From the NCBI GenBank assembly GCA_011634665.1, contig WAEK01000019.1, positions 744,001-808,000 of the forward strand: a stretch of 64,000 nucleotides of DNA, given 5' to 3'. A program made the position numbers and the translations under genes. The stretch's first letter is position 1; every line of letters begins with the position of its first letter. Under the pieces are notes generated by a model. It did not search any database and was not told the DNA's origin. It was given only the letters and a program-made list of their open reading frames with translations. Of the stretch, positions 1 to 9,138 are shown piece after piece. This stretch comes from Mortierella sp. BCC40632 (lineage: Eukaryota; Mortierellomycota; Mortierellomycetes; Mortierellales; Mortierellaceae).

Positions 1-41
1 GAGAGAGAGGCTAGGCGGCTGATAGAGAAAAGAAAAAATGC

Positions 42-837
42 TTAGGCATCCTCCTCCTCCGTGGCAGCGGCCTTGCGTGAAGGACCCATTGCAGCCCAGT
101 GGAAGCGATCCTATCCAAAGTGAGAATTCAGATTGGTTGTCGAAAACGCGACATCTACACGTTAGCATCCACAGTCTATGATGCCTCCTCTAAAGACCAG
201 ATCAATGTCTGTCAGAAACCAGTGTCATGCTCCTGTTCTCCTGTTCTCCATTGTCGTTTATGCCTCTGATGGTGTGGTTTCCAAATAATAAAAAAAAGGG
301 GGGTGATCCATTGGCTAATGTAGTCCAGGCATATCCTAAAAAAGTTGACAAGTCTGCTCAAGAGAGTGCTGCTTTGATAAAAGTCGCGACTTGTATTTTC
401 CTTTTCTTCTTTCTTTGTCTGCATCCCGAGCCAAGTTGGATATCCAGTCAATGATTGAGTTCCTCTTTGCAATAACGGGTTTGCACAGCCCTCCAACGCT
501 CCATTAGATGGGCTGAATAAAGAGTCCTGGATGCATCCTTTTGTCCTCGTGGAACACATCCTGATCCGCATCCAGTCCATTTTTCGCATCATTTTTCGGG
601 CTCCAGTTCCATCTAGATGATACTGCTGCCGCTGTTCGCTGCGAGATAGTAATGTCCTCCTTCGTCTCTCCTTACTTGATAGCGATCGGCCAGGTAGTAA
701 ATACCGACAGGGATGATGGCTCCGAGGAGCGCAACGCACTGGACATTGCGGTTGTTCCAGCGGAAATACTTGCTGTTGGATTCGCGCATGCGAACCCACT
801 TTTCAACAGCAGGATCAGGTGTCAAGAATCCGCCCAT
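42..837 (-). CDS. Complex I B15 (NDUFB4-like) small subunit, two exons
   Basis: Proposed accessory subunit of mitochondrial NADH:ubiquinone oxidoreductase. Exon 1 (837-676) encodes MGGFLTPDPAVEKW, then a KYFRW segment and one hydrophobic membrane helix ending in IPVGIYYLADRYQ; DPAxEKW..MR..KYFRW is the pattern I associate with fungal B15 proteins. The reading frame stays open for 20 more codons after exon 1, but CAA is followed by a perfect donor (GTAAGG). An exon at 110-42 behind a TAG acceptor continues in phase 0 with a charged tail (DRFHWAAMGPSRKA...EEEDA), giving 76 aa. The 565-bp intron is long for so small a gene. The unspliced alternative is a 74-aa protein ending at 613. The family call is from conserved residues only; the splice model is inference. 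Confidence 0.6.
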
Positions 838-1209
838 GGTTGTGCTTTTTTTTGGAATGAGGAGGTGTCGGAGGGAATGGGGCGATGGACAGATCAAGAC
901 TTTGTCCGGATTTCCGAAGACAGTAAGACAATGGACGCTCCAGTTTTCTGGACGCTCTAACTACGTCACCGTAGAGTCTAAAGATGCGTTGTTTGCACCC
1001 TGGATCAAAGTTCATTAATGTCTAGTCGGTATCGATAATTGGCACTTGAGTGGTAGTGCTGCTTCTGCGAGAGGCCATGCTGCTACCAGGGGTCACTTGC
1101 TAGTGAATAAGGGTTGTCCTAAAAGTACCTTCCAGCTGCGTTTCTATGTTGGTCTTTGTCGGTGGATCTGAACGACCTTCTAGACGTTGTGTGATCCAAG
1201 GGAGGTTCA

Positions 1210-1248
<39 letters not shown>

Positions 1249-2370
1249 GCAATATTCTTTGGAAGTGATAGCCACGAAGGCAAAGACAAACCTGTGGGCC
1301 GAAGCTACCATCTAAGGGTAGTAGCATCTCATTAGCCATGTCTTCTTCATGTGGTCACTGGTTCCATATACCAGCAGCCTTAGCTAGATGCTGGATAGAG
1401 GCTCCGCATACTGGCGAAAGTTTAGATTAAACCTGGCATCAACTGTTGTGTGACATACTCCAGCCTTGCGTGCACATTTTCCTCGCAATTCCTTTTTAAG
1501 CACTACCCATGCGGACCAGCTCGAGTCAATGCGGGCCAGCTCGAGCTGAGCAACGTAATAGTCGTGCTGAATCGAGCTGGACTGTGCAAGAACTGAGTTG
1601 ACCCGAATTTTGCCCGACATTTCGAGTCCAGCCAAGAGGCCAACCTGACCCGAAATTTCGGGTAAGAATCGAGCCAGCTAGAGTCAGCTCGAGAATCTCG
1701 GTGAATTTTGAGAAACACTAGAGCCTCTACTATTGAATCTATGCATGTTAAACCTTGCCGATTAATGCCTGGCATGCTGGACACTTTTTAGACGTGTGAT
1801 TCTCGCTTACTCCAACGACAAGGCATCCTAGAATTTGAAAGACAAGTCAGCGATGTAATCATGGTGAATAAACTTCTCATACCTGAAGGTTGAGAGAGGC
1901 ATAGCCTTTAAACAGAGCACTACTGAGACGACTCGTACAAGGATGAAAGTCGAGCTCCATCTGCACACTTGTCCATACTGGTTACAATTATCACCTTTTC
2001 TTTCTCTCGTCTGGCAGCTGATCCCCTAACCATGTTAGATGGCTCTGAGTTGTTCCTCCTTGACCTTTCTGCATCCCTCGAGTGATTCTCGAACCACATA
2101 TTGCTACCCTTGTACAATCTATTGAGCTGCTTCTCTATTCCCTTGAAGGCTTGTTGGTGGTACATACAGCTGACACCTCATTTCGAAGTGAAGGAAGATC
2201 GCTTTCGATGCATTTCTCCTCTATTGTTGATGCTTGAGAGCGAGCTGATACACTGATTTCTGTTTTACTTTCAAGCTGCAAAAGTATGCCTTGGAAGGCT
2301 CAGGATGTAACGCACAGGTGCGGACAGAAAACGCCTGACCAAGATCAAGTTCAAGAATCTTGATATGCTT

Positions 2371-2710
2371 TTGATTTAAGGATATTGTCAATGCCATCTG
2401 AGGATTAACAGCCCCCTTCGCAATAACCCCATGCAACGGACTGTGCGTTTTCCACGTAAATAAAGAGCCGAAAAAAGACGGATGAAATAGACTATAAGTT
2501 ATTAGTATCCCTTCTTTTGGCCTATTAATCTTATGATAGAAGAAAGAGTATATATTGATCAGAAGTGCCTAGTGTCCCTTTTATCTCTTTTTGATATCGG
2601 TTTGCTCTGCTCCTTTGGGGATTAACAGCCTCCTCTGTAGTAACCTCATGCAACGAACCGAGCGTAATCCATAAAAACAAGAGCGGAAAAAAAAATACAG
2701 ATAAGGAGTG
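2371..2710. repeat. Two copies of a ~110-150 bp dispersed repeat
   Basis: Segments 2371-2480 and 2563-2710 share the order GAGGATTAACAG ... CCATGCAACGGAC ... TCCACGTAAATAA-type sequence with each other and with a third copy at 8017-8150. Read on the minus strand all three can encode a short LHGV.AKGAVNPQ-like peptide, but frames are broken. Probably remnants of a dispersed element; I cannot name it. Confidence 0.55.
2508..2536 (+). repeat. Left arm of a perfect 29-bp inverted repeat
   Basis: This 29-bp stretch, beginning TCCCTTCTTTTGGCC, recurs exactly as its reverse complement at 8281-8309. Weaker similarity continues on both sides (about 2493-2580 against 8225-8325). The two arms enclose the first LRR gene. 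No target-site duplication is visible. Confidence 0.8.
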
Positions 2711-3168
2711 CAAACCGAGATCAAAAACAGGTGAAGTGGACAATACAAATATCGGAGAAGGACGACTATGGGGGACTAGTGGCAGCGGCAACTACGAAGA
2801 GGTTGATTTAGACCCTGTAATTCTATAGATCTACAGATGAGCGATATAGGAAAAGAGGAGATTACCAATAAAGGGACTTTGAGGCATTGATCTATAGGAG
2901 GATCAAATTAGGATGGGTCCGAAAAGTCCTCGCATGTCGACCAAAGGAAAACTTAGCTGGATGGCTATCGAGGGAGAGCCATCCAAGAGCGTTCTTCGTC
3001 CGATCTTCCATTTTTCGCCGAGTCTCATACTTACAACTGGATTAACGCCGTTACTGGGAAGTGGTTCTTGGTTCTTGTCTTTCGTACAAAGGAATTGAGG
3101 AAGCAATACTGCAGTTCTGTTTGATGTGACTTGAGAGGGTAGCCTTTTCAGTTTGAGAGAGTGAAAAG

Positions 3169-3243
3169 ATGGTAGATCTTGATCATGGCCTCGATCTCGA
3201 TCGGAGCCTTGGCTCAGTCAATACCTTTGGGACAGTGTTGTAG
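3169..3243 (+). promoter_or_regulatory. Conserved 24-codon upstream ORF, copy A
   Basis: A short ATG-to-TAG frame (MVDLDHGLDL..., 24 residues) lies 330 bp ahead of the LRR gene start and is identical to the frame at 8730-8804. Its ATG is preceded by the same sequence (AGAGTGAAAAG) that precedes the main start codon at 3574. It could be a regulatory uORF or a relic of an older first exon; no expression evidence exists. Confidence 0.4.
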
Positions 3244-3573
3244 GGCATTTGCAAAAGCAAGAGGACTTGAAGACTAGAGAAAGAAAGCAGGATTTATTGG
3301 GAGGGGAGAGGAGATGCTTTTTAGCCCTCTCCTAGGTCGGAAGACCAGGGATAGTAAATACTACATTGCACCCCCCTCAGGTCCCTTGAAATTTTCTCTG
3401 AACACGCAAACATGCGCATACGACCCCCTAAGACTTGAGAAAATCCCAGGCTCGACTTTCCCATCCCAACTTCTGTTTTCCCTTACTCTTCACTCTCGAC
3501 CACAGATCTTTTTCTATTCTATCTCACACATTCACATACTACCCTTCCGTCAACAGTTGTTCAGAGTGAAAAG

Positions 3574-6500
3574 ATGTCAGAGTCTCAATTGTTTCGCATT
3601 TTTGGGACAGAAGACATCAAGACTATTGAAGTTGATACCATCGATGGACAGAAAGTTGTTTATTGGGAGGACATCACGCTAGTCTTTCCAAGTGTTCAGT
3701 ACCTCGAAAACAGCGGTTCCCTCGTTAAACCGCTTAGAGACTCGAATCAAGTCAGGTAATTAAATGGTGCAAGTATTGACTCCATTCATCAATAGAATGG
3801 GATAAGAGAAGAGCAACCAGGCTGATCAAAATTATGTATTCATACAGAATCGAGCCACACCGTATCAAGCACTACCCAGGTGTAGTCCTGGATGTCTTTC
3901 TGCCCTCTGCCACCAGTTATACCAATGCCAACACTCTGTCTGTTTCACGAACTCCAATCGGTCTAAATCGTTATGGCTCCAATGAGTTGAATCGTAACCC
4001 TTTTCTGACTCCCAACACGATACCAGCTTATCCTGAATCTGGTCTTCCCTCCGCCACAGGATTGTCCGCATCTATTGAGCCACGCCAAAGAACCCTAGCC
4101 GGAGGAAACACCATTCTGATCCAGGACCAGATAATTTCTGTAGTTACCGCCATCGAGAAGGCTCGCAACTCTGGAGAGTTATTGACCTATGAAGCACTCT
4201 TGTCGCTGACCTCTTCAAAGTTGACTCTAGAATGGAAGCCATGGGAACCCGCCCTTAGTTTTCAGAGAACAGATAGTGATATGCTACGACGGATTTATGA
4301 TCAAGTCACCTCAATTCAACAGAATGTTCAGGACGCTTTCGAAATACTAAGGCGGATGAACGACCGATTGGTTCTGATCCAAAGCAAGGTCGAGGCCGTC
4401 CTGACACAACAGTTGGGACTGACCGAGTTTCCGATCCCTCGGCTGTTTATTGTACTACCTGATCCCGAAGAACCGACTCAGTTCGATCCTACCAGCTGGT
4501 TCAGAACAAAGTTCCGGCTATATTTCATTTGTGAGTGTGGCAAGCATACCGAAGCCAACAACAGCAAGATGTCAACACCACACCACCCTCATCTATCTAA
4601 ACACAATGGATATGCTATCCGTGAACCAAAAAAGTTCTTCACGAAGTATGGTCCGTTTCTCTTTTTGATGTTGGAGATGATCAAGTTTGCTACAAGTGCC
4701 GCCGGCCAAGCCATGCCTGTCTTGGATAGTCTTAAGATTGCCGAGATTGCCGAAAATACTGAGCAATCTGTCGAGACTATTACAGCAGAGATCGACTACT
4801 CGCTCGAGTGTATCAACACTCAAATCATCACACCTCAGGCATCGTCTTCAGAGCAGCTCAGGGACACCCCATCACAAGCAGAACTGACATACCAAACCCT
4901 GATCAACTATCTGAGAGACGCCAAAGGTCTACAGGGAGTCGAGCTACGTCAGTTGGAATCTTTCTTGAAACCTTCTGAGGAGAAGAACTACTTTGGGAAT
5001 CTTTATCGAATGGCAACCTCTGAGGGCCATGTCAAATGGGTCTGTCGCAACCACTACCGACCTGGATACCAAGAGATGTACTCCAAGAATCTCTGTGATG
5101 TGATCGAGTTGACTAGCGGAAAATTTGACGAGCAGCTCGGAAGAATCGAGATTGTTCTTAAATCTAGAATCTGCGCTGAAGAGTTTTACAAGGCTCTCCA
5201 CAATGCCACAGGAGCTCTTGAGCTTGTCATGACATTCGACATGGAGTGCACGAAACGAGATCTGGACGAATTAGAGAAGGCACTTCAGAGAACGACAGTG
5301 TGGAATCTCCATCTCGATATCCGAGAGTTCCGAACTGACGTCGATGACAATCTATTGTCGACGTCCACAACAAATGACACTCTTTCCCGTATCGGAGATC
5401 TCCCTTTTATGAAACGAATTCATATTGTAGTGTCGGGAAAGTGCTTCGATCTTCTCAAGCATCCTAGGGAAAACACAACGAGTGGATGCAAAATGTCCTG
5501 TGAGTTGCAATGTCATGCGACGAGAGAGACGGAATTTGGGTTAATAACAGAGGCGCTCGAGTCCAACTCGATTCTGACTAATTTGAGCCTGGAGAGCAAC
5601 TCGATCGGTGACATCGGAGCTGAGGCGCTATCTGAGGCACTCAAATCCAACTCGACTCTGACTACTTTGAACTTGAAAGACAACTTGATCAAATCCAACG
5701 GAGCTCAAGCGCTGTCTGAGGCACTCAAATCCAATACGACTCTGACCACTCTGGACTTGATGGACAACTCGATCGGTGAAAACGGAGCCCGGGCGCTCTC
5801 TGAGGCACTCAAATCCACCTCGACTCTGATCACTTTGAATTTGGAGAGCAACTCGATCGGTGAAAACGGAGCTCAAGCTCTATCTGAGGCACTCAAATCC
5901 AACTCGACTCTGACCACCCTGAACTTGATGGACAACTCGATCGGTGACAACGGAGCTGAGGCGCTCTCTGAGGCACTCAAATCCAACTCCACTCTGACCA
6001 CTTTGAACTTGAAGAGAAACTCAATCGGTGAAAGCGGAGCTCAGGCGCTTTCTGTGGCACTCATATCCAACTCGACTCTGACTACTTTGGAGTTGTGGGA
6101 CAACTCAATCGGTGAAGACGGAGCTCAGGCACTTTCTGTGGCAATCAAATCCAACTCGACTCTGATCACTTTGAATCTGGAGAGCAACTCGATCGGTGAA
6201 AACGGAGCTCAGGCGCTCTCCGAGGCACTCAAATCCAACTCGACTCTGACTACTTTGGACTTGATGAACAACTCGATCGGATCCAATGGAGCTCAGGTGC
6301 TGTCTGAGGCACTTATATCCAACTCGACTCTGACTACTTTGAGCTTGGTGAACAACTCGATCAGAGTCAACGGAGCTCAGGCGCTTTCTGAGGCACTCAA
6401 GTCCAACTCGACTCTAATCAATTTGAATTTGAAGGCCAACTTTATCGGACACGAAGGAGCTAAGGCGCTTTTTGAGTCACTCAAATCCAACACAACTTTG

Positions 6501-6584
6501 ACCACTTTGAACTTGGAGAAAAACTCGCTCGAATCCTACAGAGCTCTGGCGCAGTCTAATCTTCGATGTCGAATAACTGTTTGA
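3574..6584 (+). CDS. Large RI-type leucine-rich repeat protein, copy A (12 repeats)
   Basis: Two exons, 3574-3755 and 3848-6584, joined through a 92-bp GT-AG intron in phase 2, give 972 aa. Residues 1-80 form a short N-terminal module (MSESQLFRIFGTEDIKTIEV, then YWEDI...FP and RIKHYPGVVLDVFLPS) that I recall as common at the start of multidomain Mortierella proteins. Residues about 205-250 are a likely coiled coil. Residues about 255-350 hold an unassigned domain (IPRLFIVLP, FRLYFICECGKHTE, KFFTKYGPFLFLMLEMIKF). From residue 634 to the end there are twelve 28-residue ribonuclease-inhibitor-type repeats (NSTLTTLNLxxNSIGxxGAQ). There is no signal peptide and no Walker A motif, so it is not a canonical NLR. 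Function unknown; a recognition role is inference from architecture. Confidence 0.85.
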
Positions 6585-7299
6585 TCGAGCTGTACTAAAA
6601 GTATTCTTCGTACAAATTTTGTTTGACCTTTTGTAGAAGCCGTAGATCTGTAGCTCATATCCTGAATTGTTTTGATGTAAATTTGACATGCTTTTTAGTT
6701 GATTGACCCCTTGGTTTGCAGACATCCCAAAGAAGAGGTCCTACTTTATTTTAGCATTGCGAGCAAAAAAAAAGTTTCATGAAATCCATAATATTTAGCT
6801 GTGCCTTTCAAAAACATTTTGATCTCAATCTGAAAGTGTCATTTGTGCATAGGTCGCTCACTTGGACAGGCTTCTCTTTGGAAAGGCACAAAAATTTGGT
6901 GAAATGAATCATATCCTGGAAAATCGCTGCGTGTAGTAAGCTCATATCACCCGTCAACCGAGCGAGTATATTTTCAGCTGATCTATATGCCATCCACCTT
7001 TGGCTTCTTTTTTTTTTTTTTTGGTTGGTGTCCACTCAAACAAAACTCGACTGAGAATCGACTGTCTTTGCATGTAGAGCATTGTCTGTCATTAATATAC
7101 AGTCTTTTAACAGTCTTCTAAATCTGGTGGAAAGCTGCGACGCGATGGACCGCATCACCTCGGTCGATGGGTACAGGCTATATTCAATAACCTATTCCAA
7201 CATTTGGATCAGCGACAACCGTATCTTTCTTCCTTCTCCTTACATTTGCTCTAATGTAGATATCACTGTTGGATTTCAACTTAATATTCAAGGCACCAT

Positions 7300-7740
7300 A
7301 ACAAGTCTCTCGTGGCTCTCTACTTGGGCTTCTGTTGCTCAACATTGGATTGAAATGTGCTGTGACATATTGCATACGGGTTGGAAGTGCTGTCTTCTTG
7401 TTCGAACACATTTGCTGATCCAACCGAGTAATAGAAAGATACTGCTATCGTTATCATGGAAGGCAGCTTCACGTGAACATTCCCTCTGATCGCAAACACA
7501 AGACCTCTCGGCTGCTTGCCATTCATCGAGATAAAGGGATGAGAATGGGCGGGTCACAGAACATTCTACAGATGTCACTCGATTACATGCAATTTGCGCA
7601 AGGGAATAGGCATGAGTGCAAAGCGGGTTGTAGCAAAGAGTGAATGGTCGATGCCGTCTCTTGAGGATCTAACACAGACATTTGAATAGTTGGTGGTAGC
7701 ACTCCTTGAGAGTTAATGACCACAATCCGCTGATGCCCAT
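7300..7740 (-). pseudogene. Decayed segment related to 13845-14290
   Basis: On the minus strand, short frames here and at 13882-14097 share the spacing S.LYLD..QA...CV...R and RTR.QHFQ.V.N. Nucleotide similarity continues to the ATCTAAC(A/G)CAG and GCTGATGCC motifs near 7670 and 14220. Frames are broken in both places. I do not recognise the parent gene. Confidence 0.35.
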
Positions 7741-7749
7741 TGCAAAAAA

Positions 7750-7750
7750 G

Positions 7751-7799
<49 letters not shown>
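7750..7799. repeat. (TAA)n microsatellite
   Basis: About 50 bp of uninterrupted TAA triplets in the spacer between the two LRR genes. Confidence 0.95.
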
Positions 7800-7800
<1 letters not shown>

Positions 7801-8016
7801 GGCTGTAATGAACGTTTTGCTACTTTACTCGTTGTACGTGTTGACATCGCGTTCTGACATCAGGGATTGAGACTCGATCCCTTTGTTTTTGTGTGTTTAC
7901 CGTGCGCGATAATTCAAAGTTGCGTGCCGCTCATTCTACTTCGCCATGACAACTCAAACACACTGACTCCTATTTATCTCGCCTGAGGCACAAGGCATCT
8001 CGAACATGGATGTGTC

Positions 8017-8150
8017 GTATATATCACTTGTTTTTGACATTAGTTTGCACTGCTTCTCTGAGGATCAACAGTCTACTTCGCAGTATCCCCATGCAACAGA
8101 CCGTGCGTTTTCCACGTAAATAAGAGCGGGAAAAAACAAAAACAGATGAC
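8017..8150. repeat. Third copy of the dispersed ~110-150 bp repeat
   Basis: Matches 2371-2480 and 2563-2710 in the same orientation, including CCCCATGCAACAGACCGTGC and TTTTCCACGTAAATAA. Confidence 0.55.
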
Positions 8151-8280
8151 ATGGACAATGACATGTCTCCGATGACAACAGTCAAGGACAACTGAACAAA
8201 GGAGTACTCTACCTGTTGTTCGACAGGTTTCCTTTACCGTGTAGATTCTAATAATAGGTACTTCTGGTCTCATTCTTTCC

Positions 8281-8309
8281 TCATAAGATTAATAGGCCAA
8301 AAGAAGGGA
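8281..8309 (-). repeat. Right arm of the perfect 29-bp inverted repeat
   Basis: Exact reverse complement of 2508-2536, located about 20-30 bp before the second duplicated block begins. Confidence 0.8.
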
Positions 8310-8729
8310 CACAAATGACTTGCAAGGATTGAGGAAGGACGAGTACGGGAGACTAGTGGCAGCGGCAACTACGGAGAGGTTGATTTAGGCTCTCGTTATT
8401 ATACAAACGAGTGATATAGGAATAGAGGAGGCCATCAATAAATGGATCGTGTGGCATTGATCAATAGACGGATCAAATTATGATAGCCCCGTAAAGTCCT
8501 CGCATGTTGACCAAAGGGAAACTTGACTGGATGGCTATCGAGGGAGAGCCATCCAAGAGCGTTCTTCGTCCGATCTTCCATTTTTCACCGAGTCTCATAC
8601 TTACAACTGGATTAACGCCGTTACTGGGAAGCGGTTCTTGGTTCTTGTCTTTCGTAAAAAGGAATCGAACTGCAGTTCTGTTTGATGTGACTTGAGAGGG
8701 TAGCCTTTTCAGTTTGAGAGAGTGAAAAG

Positions 8730-8804
8730 ATGGTAGATCTTGATCATGGCCTCGATCTCGATCGGAGCCTTGGCTCAGTCAATACCTTTGGGACAGTGTT
8801 GTAG
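8730..8804 (+). promoter_or_regulatory. Conserved 24-codon upstream ORF, copy B
   Basis: Identical to 3169-3243 in length, peptide and ATG context; it lies 334 bp before the second LRR gene. Confidence 0.4.
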
Positions 8805-9138
8805 GGCATTTGCAAAAGCAAGAGGACTTGAAGACTAGAGAAAGAAAGCCGGATTTATTGGGAGGGGAGAGGGTGGGGATGCTTTTTAGCCCTCTCCTAT
8901 GGGTCGGAAGACCAGGGATCGTAAATGCTTCCTCAGGTCCCTTGAAATTTTCTCTGAACACGCAAACATGCGCATATGACCCCCTAAGACTTGAAAAAAT
9001 CCCAGGCTCGACTTTCCCAGCCCAACTTCTGTTTTCCTTTACTCTTCACTCTCGACCACAAATCTCTTTCTTTTCTATCTCACACATCCACACACCACCC
9101 TTTTGTCGACCTACAACACAGTTATCCAGAGTGAAAAG

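Larger units (their letters stand above)
838..2740. other. Intergenic, repeat-bearing, no gene recognised
   Basis: No convincing coding sequence on either strand. It holds a poly(T) run at 1212-1247, two imperfect 20-bp direct repeats at 1511-1550 sharing a CCAGCTCGAG core, a perfect 14-bp palindrome at 1649-1662 (CCCGAAATTTCGGG), and two copies of a dispersed repeat at about 2371-2480 and 2563-2710. Confidence 0.6.
2745..7225 (+). repeat. Duplicated block, copy A (contains first LRR gene)
   Basis: From about 2745 to 7225 the sequence matches 8330-13125 in the same orientation: upstream region, exon 1, intron, exon 2 and 3' flank all align. Identity is highest upstream of the gene (3100-3310 against 8660-8880 differs at only a few bases), lower in the intron and the LRR part, and falls off gradually downstream. 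Edges were placed by eye. Confidence 0.85.
6585..8329. other. Intergenic between the two LRR genes
   Basis: The first part (to about 7225) is the 3' flank that matches 12485-13125. From 7300 to 7740 lies a decayed segment related to 13845-14290. A (TAA)n microsatellite runs from about 7750 to 7799. Copy 3 of the dispersed repeat is at 8017-8150. No intact gene seen. Confidence 0.6.

Noticed and set aside
2913..3098. 61-codon plus-strand frame kept in both LRR copies (KSVLRPIFHFSPSLILTTGL)
   Set aside because: Conserved because the whole upstream block is nearly identical at DNA level; the antisense frame is just as open, and there is no independent sign of coding constraint.
5513..6725. Long open frames on the minus strand across the LRR repeats (SSVFTDRV.LQVQSGQSRVGFECLR-like units)
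   Set aside because: They are the antisense reading of the 84-bp repeat of the plus-strand genes; regularity comes from the repeat, not from a second gene.
7845..7880. GGGATTGAGACTCGATCCC hairpin resembling a tRNA T-arm
   Set aside because: Loop sequence and flanks do not fit a T-loop, and no acceptor or anticodon arm can be placed.
2508..8309. DNA transposon defined by the 29-bp inverted repeat as terminal repeats
   Set aside because: No target-site duplication, similarity runs past the arms on both sides, and no transposase lies between them; two opposed copies of a dispersed repeat fit better.
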